Shown: piece by piece, positions 8,559 through 16,665 of the stretch | Layout: the number at the start of each line of letters is the position of its first letter | Position numbering within the stretch: position 1 is the stretch's first letter | Notes under the pieces: generated by a model | What the model was told of the DNA's origin: nothing | The model's input: the letters and a program-made list of their open reading frames with translations, nothing else | Database searches by the model: none | Assembly (NCBI GenBank): GCA_903825305.1 | Contig: CAIKAC010000011.1 | Span: 162,337 to 226,336 of the forward strand | DNA: 64,000 nucleotides | Source: an uncultured Actinomycetes bacterium | GTDB lineage: Bacteria; Actinomycetota; Acidimicrobiia; Acidimicrobiales; RAAP-2 | Direction: 5' to 3' | Position numbers and translations under genes: made by a program

Positions 8559-8572
8559 TGCGTGCGCACACA
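8559..8572. promoter_or_regulatory. Putative MarR operator (near-palindrome)
   Basis: TGCGTGCGCACACA is symmetric about 8565/8566 with one mismatched pair (core GTGCGCAC is perfect). It lies between the divergent MarR and PPOX-like start codons, where a MarR autoregulatory operator is expected. Confidence 0.5.
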
Positions 8573-8618
8573 AATAATAGGGTATGCTGAGCATCGATTA
8601 CTCAGTCAAGGAGCCAGC

Positions 8619-9014
8619 ATGGACGCATTTACCGAATCTGAACGCAACTATTTCGCCTCGCAACCATTGATGCGCTTTGCGAGTGCATCGCCAAGCGGCA
8701 AACCCGATGTTGCCCCGGTTGTCTTCTCGCTCGATGGCGATGACATTGTGACGGCCGGCTTCGACATTGCGAGGACCGTGCGCTACCGCAATGTCATGGC
8801 AAATCCTCGCGCAACGCTTGTGATTGACGATTTGGCGTCCATGGATCCTTGGAGTCCGCGAGGCATCAAGATCATGGGTCTGGCGCGTATCGAGCAAGGC
8901 AACGATGGGCCTCATTTTCGAATCAGCCCCGAAGTGATCGTGAGTTGGGGGATTAACGACACCACGCCAGGTATTCCTCAGATGGAACGCCGCGTGGTTG
9001 AACCTACCAACTAA
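8619..9014 (+). CDS. PPOX-class flavin/F420-type split-barrel oxidoreductase
   Basis: 131 residues from the ATG at 8619, which is preceded by AAGGAG (8608-8613); an upstream in-frame start at 8562 would put coding sequence over the operator. The sequence shows the pyridoxamine-phosphate-oxidase split-barrel pattern: LMRFASASPSGKPDVAPV, then RTVRYRNVMANPRATLVIDD and GIKIMGLARIEQG. Actinobacterial members often bind F420 or flavin and act on small unsaturated substrates. The divergent MarR suggests induction by a small molecule. Which cofactor is used cannot be decided by eye. Confidence 0.85.
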   Translation: MDAFTESERNYFASQPLMRFASASPSGKPDVAPVVFSLDGDDIVTAGFDIARTVRYRNVMANPRATLVIDDLASMDPWSPRGIKIMGLARIEQGNDGPHFRISPEVIVSWGINDTTPGIPQMERRVVEPTN

Positions 9015-9050
9015 CCAATTCGCACTACCAACAGAAAGCGGGATGAGACA

Positions 9051-9314
9051 GTGGCTACCTACATGATTGTGTGCACCTTCGATCCGGAGACGAACTGGGA
9101 TGACATCTCAGCCGTGATCCCCGATGAGCAGATCGCCGCAGCCGAGCTTCAAAAAGAAGGTCGGCTCTTGAGCGTTCGAGTTTCCAAGAGTCGAGACAAA
9201 GTATTTCTCGAGGTGGTCGCAGACGACCTAGAAGACGCTGAAAACACGGTGCAGCGTCTTCCCATGGCCAAGTGGTGGGATCTCGAGATCTACGAGATTG
9301 CCCTACCGGTGTAA
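9051..9314 (+). CDS. Muconolactone isomerase-like / ferredoxin-fold small protein
   Basis: 87 residues from a GTG at 9051, 36 bp after the PPOX-like gene and probably co-transcribed with it. The pattern TYMIVCTFDPE...IPDEQIAAAELQKEGRL and RLPMAKWWDLEIYEI resembles the dimeric alpha/beta barrel of muconolactone delta-isomerase and YCII-like proteins. A role in aromatic breakdown is possible, but the family also includes proteins of unknown function. Its last 12 bases overlap the 3' end of the convergent glycine-rich gene. Confidence 0.65.
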   Translation: MATYMIVCTFDPETNWDDISAVIPDEQIAAAELQKEGRLLSVRVSKSRDKVFLEVVADDLEDAENTVQRLPMAKWWDLEIYEIALPV

Positions 9315-10397
9315 ACGCCTGCGTCGACTCGCGATTACAACCAGTCCACCCAGACCCATCAGTGAAGCCGCTAAACCAATCAGGGTGCTGGTTGGAGTGC
9401 CGGTAGCGGCAAGCGTTGAAGCTGAAGCGCTGGCTGCGACCGCCACGGTCGTTGGCGTAGTGTTAGGCGAGCTAGTCGGGGTAGTAGTTGGTGTGGTCGT
9501 AGGTGAAGTGCATTCGGTTGCGGGGTCAATCTCGACTGCGCCATTGCCGGTTCCCGTGTGACCGCTCCAGGTGGTCATCACGCTGGTTGCGCTAGGAATG
9601 GCATAGCCAGAACCGCCTCCGCCTCCACCGCCGCCGGTAAACATCTGGTTGTAACTTCCACCACCACCACCACCGAAGTAGCCGCCACCGCCACCTCCAC
9701 CGCCTTCGAAGCCAGCCCCAGATCCACCGGCCCCTCCCAGGCCACTGCTTCCGGAATAGCCCGCCACGCCGCCGCCACCAGCGGCACCGCCACCTCCGCC
9801 AGTGATGAGTGATCCACCACTGCCGCCCATTGCCTGGGAAGAACCAAAGTTCAAAGTCGTCGGTGCTCCGTTGCCTCCGACCTGGCCAAGGTTGCCTCCA
9901 GCGCCACCCGTCGGGTCGCTATCAAGTGCACCCGCACCGCCACCGCCACCTGCAATCACCAAGGGAGTGGAACCTTCGTAGACACCCGACAGTCCACCGC
10001 CACCTCCAGAACTCGCGGTGCCACCGCCACCGCCACCGTAGACAGGACTCGGGGTGTTCCCATTTCCACTAACAGAACCATTGCCGCCAGCCAGACCCAC
10101 CACGACAGTCAAGGAAGCATTTGGCGTAACGGTTACCGTTGCCGAACCAACGCCACCAACTCCACCGGGGCCACCGTTGTAGTCAGTTCCACCTTGCCCA
10201 CCCGCGACATAGATCGTCACAGCGCAGATATTGGCCGGCACGCTGTAGGTCTGATCCGAACCGGTGGTTGTAAACGTTGTAGCTGCAGGTAGGGAACTGG
10301 CCCCAGCTTCAAGGGAACTAAATGCCAATCCCGTGCCCGTTAGACCCACCGCCAAAATTGATGAGCAAACAACCTTGCTTGACAGAGCTGGTTTCAT
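9303..10397 (-). CDS. Glycine-rich secreted protein with LAATG cell-wall sorting signal
   Basis: 364 residues from the ATG at 10397, chosen because a signal peptide begins there (MKPALSS, then a hydrophobic stretch, AGA-S cleavage-like site near residue 33) and AGGAAAGG lies 8 bases upstream. After TYSVPANICAVTIYVAGGQGG comes ~200 residues dominated by Gly runs (up to eight in a row), a Thr/Pro-rich stretch (~280-300), then LAATG at ~329, a hydrophobic helix and RRRRLHR. The end is a canonical sortase signal, and LAxTG is the class E form common in high-GC actinobacteria. It is a probable wall-anchored surface protein. No sortase gene is in the window. Confidence 0.88.
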   Translation of the reverse strand: MKPALSSKVVCSSILAVGLTGTGLAFSSLEAGASSLPAATTFTTTGSDQTYSVPANICAVTIYVAGGQGGTDYNGGPGGVGGVGSATVTVTPNASLTVVVGLAGGNGSVSGNGNTPSPVYGGGGGGTASSGGGGGLSGVYEGSTPLVIAGGGGGAGALDSDPTGGAGGNLGQVGGNGAPTTLNFGSSQAMGGSGGSLITGGGGGAAGGGGVAGYSGSSGLGGAGGSGAGFEGGGGGGGGYFGGGGGGSYNQMFTGGGGGGGGSGYAIPSATSVMTTWSGHTGTGNGAVEIDPATECTSPTTTPTTTPTSSPNTTPTTVAVAASASASTLAATGTPTSTLIGLAASLMGLGGLVVIASRRRRLHR

Positions 10398-10585
10398 GGC
10401 GGACGCCTTTCCTGCAGTGTTTGTGGCTGAGACCTTAGTCAGGAAATTTCTAGGGTGAACGGTGCCGCGCTTTCCCATGGAGACGATGTTGCTTGTCAAA
10501 AAGGGTGGCCAAATTGTTGGATTCGTTTTGAAAGCGAAGACTTTGCGAAGTCCGTCATCTCTAAATTGAGCAAGCAGCAAATTGC

Positions 10586-10750
10586 TCAAACCTGGAATAC
10601 TTGATCCGGCCAAGAAATCAAGGCGGCGTAAGCAGTTTCGGCTTGCCCAATTGATAACTTGACACCATTTCTGCTGCCAGAATTTGATGAATTTAACGTT
10701 GAACCGCCACGGAAGCTATAGCCAGTCTGAACGAGTGTTCCGAGAGAGAT
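10586..10750 (-). pseudogene. Possible decayed Flg_new/InlB-B-type repeat fragment
   Basis: Reading the minus strand gives an open stretch of ~54 codons without a good start, ending at TGA (10586-10588). It contains LVQTGYSFRGGSTLNSSN and LSIGQAETAYAALIS, which resemble a degenerate Listeria-Bacteroides repeat (TGYTFxGWxTxxxGSG...YAxWT) found in bacterial surface proteins. It may be the C-terminal scrap of a lost surface protein next to the present one. The similarity is weak and by eye only. Confidence 0.35.
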
Positions 10751-10759
10751 TTATACAAT

Positions 10760-12709
10760 TTGGGTCAGAAATCTGAGGGCTTATTCCGCAACGAGCCTAA
10801 GGTGATGGAAAGCAAGGTGGAGGTTAGACAGTTGGCAGTTGCCTATTTGAAGACCAAATCAGAATTCCTTGCCGATGGACCTCATATTGCTGATCGAGTT
10901 TGGGAAGGAGTCCGAGATCGCCTTGGCCTCAATCTCGCCAAAGATGGTTCAGAGTATCGAAGTTGGGCATCATCGCTGAACGCAATGTACTGGGTTCTTA
11001 ACGACTGCTCAATTCCGGAGAACACTGGCGTGGCGCTCGAATTTCGTATCGTTGGAACGAAGCAACGAATAGACATGCTGTTATCTGGTCGAGATGCGAC
11101 AAGTAGCCAGAGCGTCGTGATCGAACTAAAGCAGTGGTCGGATGCATCTCTTGAGTCTCTGGATTTGCCTGATCATGTTCTCATGATGGGGAGAAGGGAA
11201 GAGCATCCATCTGCTCAGGCTGCGGATTACGCATCAATCCTTTCCGACTTCTACGAAGTAGTTGATTCTGAGCCCATTCAGTTAAGTTCCTGCGCTTATC
11301 TCCATAATCTTGAAGACCGAGGAATACTGGAATCGACAGGCCGACCAGAAACTCTCTCGGGATCACCATTTTTCGTCAAATACGAAGAGGGCGCTCTTCG
11401 AAATTTTATTTCAGAGCGCATTCCCTCTGGCGACGGTGCGACCGCGTTGAAGCTCATTGACTCAAGCCCCATATCGCCCTCGCGTCAACTTGCCGATCGA
11501 ATGGCCTCAATGTTGAGAGGCAATCCAGAGTTCACCCTCAAGGGAACTCAGCGCACGGCATATGAACTCATTCGAAAAGCGGTGAAGGACACCGGGGCAA
11601 CTGGTCGCAAGGTACTTATCGTCAAGGGTGGACCTGGGACAGGGAAGTCGGTAATTGCACTTCAAATGCTTTCTACCGCTATCAACGAGAGCCTCAATGC
11701 TCGCTACGTGACCAAAAATGCCGCACCGAGAAATGTATATGCACAAAAACTCAAAGGTGACCGGCAAGGCCCTGGTGTTAGAAATCTCCTGATCAGCGCT
11801 GACGGTTTTCATGCTCACGTCGGTGATCCGTTTGACTTACTTCTCGTTGATGAGGCCCATCGTCTAGTCCACAAATCTGGAAGATTTAGAAATCTTGGTG
11901 AGAACCAGATCAAAGAGATCATGGAAGCCTCAAAGGTTGCTGTTTTTTTCATCGATGAAAATCAGGCAGTGACATGGAGGGATATGGGCACCATCGATGA
12001 GATTGCATCGATAGCGATGGGCCTTGGTGTCGAGCTAGACGTTGTCGACCTTGAAGTCCAGTTCCGCTGTGCTGGTGCAGACGATTACATGGCATGGCTA
12101 GACCAAATGCTTGGCATCTCTGATCTTGATTACCAGCTTCCGTTGCGTTCCGACTACGAAGTCAAAGTCTTCGATTCGCCTTCCGCGCTCAGGGATGCGG
12201 TGTTCGAGCAGAATCGCCACGGCAAGCATGATTCACGACTACTCGCAGGGTATTGCTGGGACTGGGTCAGCCGAGATGATTCAACTCAGTTCGATATCAC
12301 CTTTGAAGACGACAACTTCGCGATGCAGTGGAATTTGTCGCGGCACGGACAAGGCTGGATGGCACAACCCGAGGGTGTACGTCAGGTTGGATGTGTGTTT
12401 ACTTCACAAGGCCTTGAGGGTTCGTACATGGGGGTAATCGTTGGCGACGACCTCATTGCTAGAGATGGGAAAATTCTCACCAATGCGAAGGCTCGAGCCA
12501 GAACTGATAGGGAGTCTCTTTGGGGCTGGAAATTAGCCATGAAGAAGCAACCTGACGAGACCCAGGCAAAGATTGAACGGATCATCAAGAATCAATATCG
12601 GGTTCTCATGACCAGAGGAATGAAGGGCACGTATCTCTACAGCACCGACCCAGAAACACGTGAATACTTTAGGGACCGACTCAGCGCTGCTCGTGCTCTG
12701 GGTATCTAG
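10760..12709 (+). CDS. DUF2075-type (Schlafen-like) helicase with N-terminal PD-(D/E)XK nuclease-like motif
   Basis: 649 residues if started at the TTG at 10760; ATG 10805 is an alternative. N-terminal residues ~90-125 show IDMLL followed by VVIELKQW, the D...ExK arrangement of PD-(D/E)XK nucleases. The P-loop part has GGPGTGKS (~290), LLLVDEAHRL (~361), VFFIDENQ (motif III-like, about 395), GCVFTSQGLEGSYMGVIVGDD and NQYRVLMTRGMKGTYLYS, all typical of DUF2075 proteins. The family is frequent in defence islands and beside restriction genes, but its biochemistry is little known. The gene stands alone on its strand. Confidence 0.85.
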   Translation: MGQKSEGLFRNEPKVMESKVEVRQLAVAYLKTKSEFLADGPHIADRVWEGVRDRLGLNLAKDGSEYRSWASSLNAMYWVLNDCSIPENTGVALEFRIVGTKQRIDMLLSGRDATSSQSVVIELKQWSDASLESLDLPDHVLMMGRREEHPSAQAADYASILSDFYEVVDSEPIQLSSCAYLHNLEDRGILESTGRPETLSGSPFFVKYEEGALRNFISERIPSGDGATALKLIDSSPISPSRQLADRMASMLRGNPEFTLKGTQRTAYELIRKAVKDTGATGRKVLIVKGGPGTGKSVIALQMLSTAINESLNARYVTKNAAPRNVYAQKLKGDRQGPGVRNLLISADGFHAHVGDPFDLLLVDEAHRLVHKSGRFRNLGENQIKEIMEASKVAVFFIDENQAVTWRDMGTIDEIASIAMGLGVELDVVDLEVQFRCAGADDYMAWLDQMLGISDLDYQLPLRSDYEVKVFDSPSALRDAVFEQNRHGKHDSRLLAGYCWDWVSRDDSTQFDITFEDDNFAMQWNLSRHGQGWMAQPEGVRQVGCVFTSQGLEGSYMGVIVGDDLIARDGKILTNAKARARTDRESLWGWKLAMKKQPDETQAKIERIIKNQYRVLMTRGMKGTYLYSTDPETREYFRDRLSAARALGI

Positions 12710-12991
12710 AACCTTCGTATTTGGTACTCAAACTAAAGAGCGGGGGATATAAACAAAAGAGTTTGTGGCATGTTTGAATAAGGAGGAAATCGTTCTCCCT
12801 TCAGAAAGTTACTCTTTTGGCGACTTGGCCTGCGAAGGTTACCGCAAAATAGCATCAAGTGAATAACATGCTATTTTGTCATATATGAAATGATCAATTG
12901 GTTGCGGGAAGGAAGGTTTTACCTGCTTACTTTCTTCGCCATTTGGGTTGTCATCTATAGTAAGAAGAGAAACAGTAAGGAGAAAATGACT

Positions 12992-13519
12992 ATGTTTCGG
13001 GCAGCAAATTGCAGAATTGGCAAGATGGCGGGTGTTTCAGTAGCTGTGACTGTTCTGATGATGACTTCGAGTTTTTCTGTCGCCAATGCGACTGGCAAAA
13101 GCGGCATTCATCTATCCGCGAGCGATGGAAAATTTAAATTCACGGTCACATCAATATCTTGTGGAACAAAAAGTTACTCAAGTGCTGATGGATTTGAGAC
13201 CGCGACGGCTCAAGGGGTCTTTTGCAAAGTAGCAATGACTGTCAAAAATACAGGAAAGCAACAACAGATGCTTGATGATTCGAGCCAATATTTGTATGGC
13301 CGGGGCGGTACCCAATTCTCCGCTAGTTCTCAAGCTGATTTGTACCTAAATAGCAATAACATGTGGACATTGACGTCGCTCAATCCTGGACTATCAATCT
13401 CGGGCTTTATTTACTTCGACGTTCCGAGGCACACGAATATCGGGTGGATGGTAGTGCACGACAGTATGTTCAGCAACGGTGCGACCATTTCTCTGAAATC
13501 TCTCAAAATTAAAGCTTAA
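12992..13519 (+). CDS. Secreted DUF4352-like protein
   Basis: 175 residues from ATG 12992, which has AAGGAG nine bases upstream; ATG 12986 is also possible. An N-terminal signal peptide (GKMAGVSVAVTVLMM, cleavage after ANA near residue 33) is followed by a beta-rich domain: FKFTVTSISCG, a second Cys in GVFCKVAMTVKNTGKQ, then LYGRGGTQFSAS and SGFIYFDVP. This is the pattern of DUF4352 Ig/telokin-like extracellular domains, with a possible disulfide between the two Cys. The gene is AT-richer than housekeeping neighbours. The 280 bp upstream hold no convincing gene; an isolated AAGGAGG at 12780-12786 has no start after it. Confidence 0.75.
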   Translation: MFRAANCRIGKMAGVSVAVTVLMMTSSFSVANATGKSGIHLSASDGKFKFTVTSISCGTKSYSSADGFETATAQGVFCKVAMTVKNTGKQQQMLDDSSQYLYGRGGTQFSASSQADLYLNSNNMWTLTSLNPGLSISGFIYFDVPRHTNIGWMVVHDSMFSNGATISLKSLKIKA

Positions 13520-13707
13520 ATTATTGTCTAGCTTCCAGATATCGCGCATGGCCACGAACTCTTCCACTGGTGTTCGGTTTTCGTGAAGTTGCCGTAGGCG
13601 CTAGAGACACTGTGGTTACCAAACCTTTGCGATATTTCCTGGCGGCGCCGGAGGATTTTTTACACACGGGCTCCCTTAAAAATCTTATCCATATGGCATC
13701 CAATTGT

Positions 13708-13990
13708 TCATTTAGGTTTTGGATTTCTTATTTCCCAGTTTTCAATCTGGCGAAGAAAAACGTCGGGAGTTGAGACGACTTGTTGGGCTCTTTCGGAGTG
13801 CTTCCGTCTGAGCAATGAGATATCCGCAAGCACAACTTGTTCCTGAAGCAAGTACTCTAAAAGGTCGCTCGCGGTCTTTGACGTGAAAGCAGATCTTCGC
13901 TATCGAACCATGCCTTTGGACACATTCCTCGATATGGAGCAACGACTTGTCGCAAAGATCCTTGACGTCACGAAGCTCAACGAAAAGCAC
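13708..13990 (-). pseudogene. Possible frameshifted small gene in a 545-bp gap
   Basis: Two overlapping minus-strand frames look protein-like. One runs from a GTG at 13990 (LFVELRDVKDLCDKSLLHIEE). The other, shifted by one base, reads LEYLLQEQVVLADISLL and ends ...ENWEIRNPKPK at a TGA (13708-13710). Joined by one frameshift near 13860 they would give a ~95-residue protein. I recognise no family, and chance is a real alternative. Nothing else is supported in 13520-14065. Confidence 0.25.
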
Positions 13991-14065
13991 TCTTTTTTGT
14001 CGCTGAGGCTTTTCCTCTCATTTGCTCCCAAAGGTGGAGTAGATGTTGCGGCGTTAATGTCAACT

Positions 14066-14341
14066 TTAGAACTTCACAATCTTGCCTTTGATGTACCACT
14101 GCTCGCCATTGGCAAAGATAGCGACCTTGGCTCGTTGGCCGTAGGTCATTTCGACGAGGGCGTTCCCTCCGGCCGCAGTAATAGTTTTCACGGCCCGTTT
14201 CTTCATTTCTGTAGGGTTCAGGTTCTGTCGAAGTTTGACTACCAGATCAAGTTCCTTCAATATTTGTGTCCCTTGGGGCGCCTGTCCCTCCGTAAAGAAA
14301 ACACCTTCGATCTCTGAACCTTCCAGTCCATGCTTCTCCAT
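14066..14341 (-). CDS. Hypothetical protein, 91 residues
   Basis: A basic small protein with TITAAGGNALVEMTYGQRAKV and ending GEQWYIKGKIVKF. It starts seven bases after the stop of the DUF4177-like gene on the same strand, so the two form a two-gene operon. The Gly/Asn-rich AAGGNALV loop recalls the fold of small metal- or ligand-binding proteins (YbjQ-like), but I cannot assign it. No signal peptide or membrane helix. Confidence 0.6.
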   Translation of the reverse strand: MEKHGLEGSEIEGVFFTEGQAPQGTQILKELDLVVKLRQNLNPTEMKKRAVKTITAAGGNALVEMTYGQRAKVAIFANGEQWYIKGKIVKF

Positions 14342-14348
14342 TTTGGGC

Positions 14349-14543
14349 TTAGTTCACCTTCTCCATGATGACGATTAATTCCTCTCGCGTTGAAAGTCCC
14401 CCCTTAAATTCTGCAGTCACGGCTGCCTTGACGACCCAACCGTCTACGGCATAGCCATTGATCGCTAGTTCCAGTGCTTCGGGATTGAATTTTCCCGAGA
14501 AGCGTCGGTCCCTCTGAGTCAGAACTTTGTATTGAGCAGCCAT
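14349..14543 (-). CDS. DUF4177 domain protein
   Basis: 64 residues from the ATG at 14543, which is preceded by AAGGAG on the minus strand; a longer frame upstream lacks a ribosome site. The sequence QYKVLTQRDRRFSGKFNPEALE, then GYAVDGWVVKAAVTA and REELIVIMEK, follows the DUF4177 pattern (short antiparallel sheet protein of unknown role) along its whole length. It is the first gene of a small operon with the 91-residue ORFan. Confidence 0.8.
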   Translation of the reverse strand: MAAQYKVLTQRDRRFSGKFNPEALELAINGYAVDGWVVKAAVTAEFKGGLSTREELIVIMEKVN

Positions 14544-14885
14544 ATTTAACACTCCTTGAATTGGAAGAATAACCTTTCTAAACATAACAAATATCTATGA
14601 ATGAATTTGCATCTTTTTAGCGATAATTACTTTGGGGGTCGAGTTAGTTGGCTAACGGGCGGATACAACACGCATTCAGCATTCAAATAGGTTCAGGGCT
14701 CATTATTCAATTAGGACCTGATGAAAATCTTGACGAGCATGCATCTTTAGCGTCGAATTTCAAAAGCCTCAGCTTCTGAAAATTTAAGAACTTTTTGTGG
14801 TTAGAAGGTTGGTGCTTCTAATCTTTCCCGCTTCGCCAGGGGGACTCCAGTGCCGTCAAGGCGGTTACCATGGGGGGTGATCAAG

Positions 14886-14906
14886 CCCCAGCCCAATTGG
14901 GTGGGG
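14886..14906. other. Hairpin-forming inverted repeat
   Basis: Arms CCCCA/TGGGG and CCCAA/TTGGG pair with a single bulged G at 14891. There is no T-tract directly after it, so it is not a classical intrinsic terminator. Confidence 0.5.
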
Positions 14907-14964
14907 TGTCTTACATCGTGATCTTTGGTGTTGAACTTTGGTTTAAACAGCTAGAAAGCATGAT

Positions 14965-14995
14965 GGAGAGTCACACTTTGGTGACTTTACTCTCC
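14965..14995. other. Interrupted inverted repeat
   Basis: GGAGAGTCAC (14965-14974) can pair with GTGAC (14981-14985) and CTCTCC (14990-14995), with a TTTA bulge. It sits between the gene-free gap and the ALDH 3' end, so it could end transcripts from either side. Confidence 0.4.
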
Positions 14996-15168
14996 AGGTA
15001 CTAAATATTGGCAGAGTCTCATTAATCGAGATGACATGAAATTATTTATCGACATCTGTTTGTGTCAGAAACTCGCGGGTCGAATTGCGGTTGATCGGGT
15101 GAATGAAATTTAGAACTGTCGTAACTTTGAATAGCACGCTAACTCCATTTATTTCCTGCATCAGAATT

Positions 15169-16638
15169 TTAGCGAAGCACAAATGGATCACCCACCGCCT
15201 CGTCTGAAGATTCAATCCAGATGGCCTTGGGCTTAGTGACCTCTGCAAAGCCATCCATACCGTTTTCGCGTCCGTAACCTGAAAGTTTTGAGCCACCAAA
15301 AGGAGTTGCAAAGTGCAAGGCGCGATACATGTTGATCCATACCGTTCCGGCATCAAGGCGCTTGGCAACACGGTGAGCAACATTGACGTTTTGTGTCCAC
15401 ACACCAGCAGCCAATCCAAAGGGTGAATCGTTAGCAATGGCGATGGCTTCGTCTTCATCGCTAAATCGGATGACGGAAAGTACTGGACCGAAGAGTTCGT
15501 TTTGGGCAACGTCCATTGAGTTCGTGACGTTGTTCAGTACTGTCGGAGCGTAGAACCAACCCTCTCCTGGTACATCGGCTTGAGGCCCACCAGCAATGAT
15601 TTCAGCGCCTTGAACTACCGCTTCATCAACGCGGCTGCGAACACCACTCAAGATCTTCTCTTGGCTGATAGGACCCATCTCGGTGTCATCAGAGGTGGGG
15701 TTACCAATGCGAATCGATTGCGCGCGCTTGGCGACGAGTTCCACGAGTTGATCAGCAATGGATTCATGGGCCAAGAGCCGAGACCCGGCCACACAGGTTT
15801 GACCAGCAGCTGCGAAGATGCCGGCGATGACACCATTGAGCACCTTGTCGAGGTTCACGTCATCAAAAAAGATGTTGGCGGACTTGCCACCGAGCTCCAG
15901 CAAGGTGGGCTTGAGCCCACCAGCAGCTCGAGCGGTCACTGCCTTGGCGGATTCTGGCCCGCCGGTGAAGAAGATCTTGCGGACATCTTCATGGCCGACG
16001 AGGGCATCTCCTGCTTCGTGGCCGTAACCCACCACGATGTTCAAGCAACCATCAGGGAGGCCAGCTTCTTTGGCGAGTTCTCCCAATCGGAGTAGGGAGA
16101 GTGAGTTGACTTCAGGGGCCTTGACGACCACGGTGTTGCCAGCAGCGAGCGCAGGGGCGAGGCCCATGGCGCCAAGCAACATGGGGGAGTTAAACGCTGG
16201 GATTACGCCGATGACGCCATAGGGCTCACGCGAGGTATACGCGGTGATGGATTGGCGGTCTTGGGGGATCTGGCGACCTTCTTGGTGGTGAGCCAAGGTG
16301 GCGTAGTAGCGATACCACGACTTCAAACTGAGCTGTTGTCCCCGGACTTCACGAATGACTTTGCCCGCATCACGAGCTTCGAGGCCACCCAGCTCATCAG
16401 CGTTGTCGGCAATCAGTTCTCCGAGTCGCCACAGCACTTCTGCGCGACGAGATGGGCCTGCGTCGCGCCAGGCGGGAAAGGCTCGAAGGGCGGCATCAAC
16501 CGCCATATTGATGTCATCAGTGTTGCCTCGAGCCACTTCAGCCCAGGGCTGGGCAGTCATGGGGTCGTAGGTGGGAAGGTATTGGCCTGAGCTCGGGGCG
16601 CTGCGGTGTCCGTCGATCCAGTGGTCGTGGCGATTCAT
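15169..16638 (-). CDS. Aldehyde dehydrogenase (NAD(P)-dependent)
   Basis: 489 residues, full family length. NAD-domain features include the PAFNSPM loop (Asn kept; the usual Trp is Phe), VKAPEVNSLS, FFTGGPES, the general-base Glu in LELGGKSAN and the catalytic Cys in AAAGQTCVAGSR. The oligomerisation end is AGTVWINMY...FGGSKLSGYGREN. Last gene of the minus-strand operon puuC-like ALDH - gntR - ALDH, 27 bp after gntR and with AAAGGAG before its ATG. It is likely to oxidise the aldehyde made by the upstream pathway; the substrate is unknown. Its C-terminal third is duplicated as a pseudogene at 7460-7908. Confidence 0.95.
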   Translation of the reverse strand: MNRHDHWIDGHRSAPSSGQYLPTYDPMTAQPWAEVARGNTDDINMAVDAALRAFPAWRDAGPSRRAEVLWRLGELIADNADELGGLEARDAGKVIREVRGQQLSLKSWYRYYATLAHHQEGRQIPQDRQSITAYTSREPYGVIGVIPAFNSPMLLGAMGLAPALAAGNTVVVKAPEVNSLSLLRLGELAKEAGLPDGCLNIVVGYGHEAGDALVGHEDVRKIFFTGGPESAKAVTARAAGGLKPTLLELGGKSANIFFDDVNLDKVLNGVIAGIFAAAGQTCVAGSRLLAHESIADQLVELVAKRAQSIRIGNPTSDDTEMGPISQEKILSGVRSRVDEAVVQGAEIIAGGPQADVPGEGWFYAPTVLNNVTNSMDVAQNELFGPVLSVIRFSDEDEAIAIANDSPFGLAAGVWTQNVNVAHRVAKRLDAGTVWINMYRALHFATPFGGSKLSGYGRENGMDGFAEVTKPKAIWIESSDEAVGDPFVLR

Positions 16639-16665
16639 GGTGTACTCCTTTGTACGGGTTACGAC

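Larger units (their letters stand above)
14586..15168. other. Gene-free AT-rich gap with two hairpins
   Basis: No supported gene lies here. Features seen are a strong bulged hairpin at 14886-14906 (CCCCA-CCCAA/TTGGG-TGGGG around the CCCAATTGGG palindrome) and a second at 14965-14995 (GGAGAG/CTCTCC and GTCAC/GTGAC). The gap ends at the stop codon of the ALDH whose tail is duplicated at 7460. It may contain a terminator or a small RNA; nothing more can be said. Confidence 0.5.

Noticed and set aside
9600..10060. CRISPR-like periodic repeats
   Set aside because: The periodicity is due to Gly codon runs within one reading frame, with no spacer structure.
9558..10072. Open frames antisense to the glycine-rich gene
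   Set aside because: GC-biased Gly codons (GGN) create long open frames on the other strand; the Ser/Thr/Pro-rich peptides are artefacts.
13883..14317. 144-codon plus-strand frame
   Set aside because: It overlaps the better supported 91-residue gene on the minus strand and has no ribosome site or motif.
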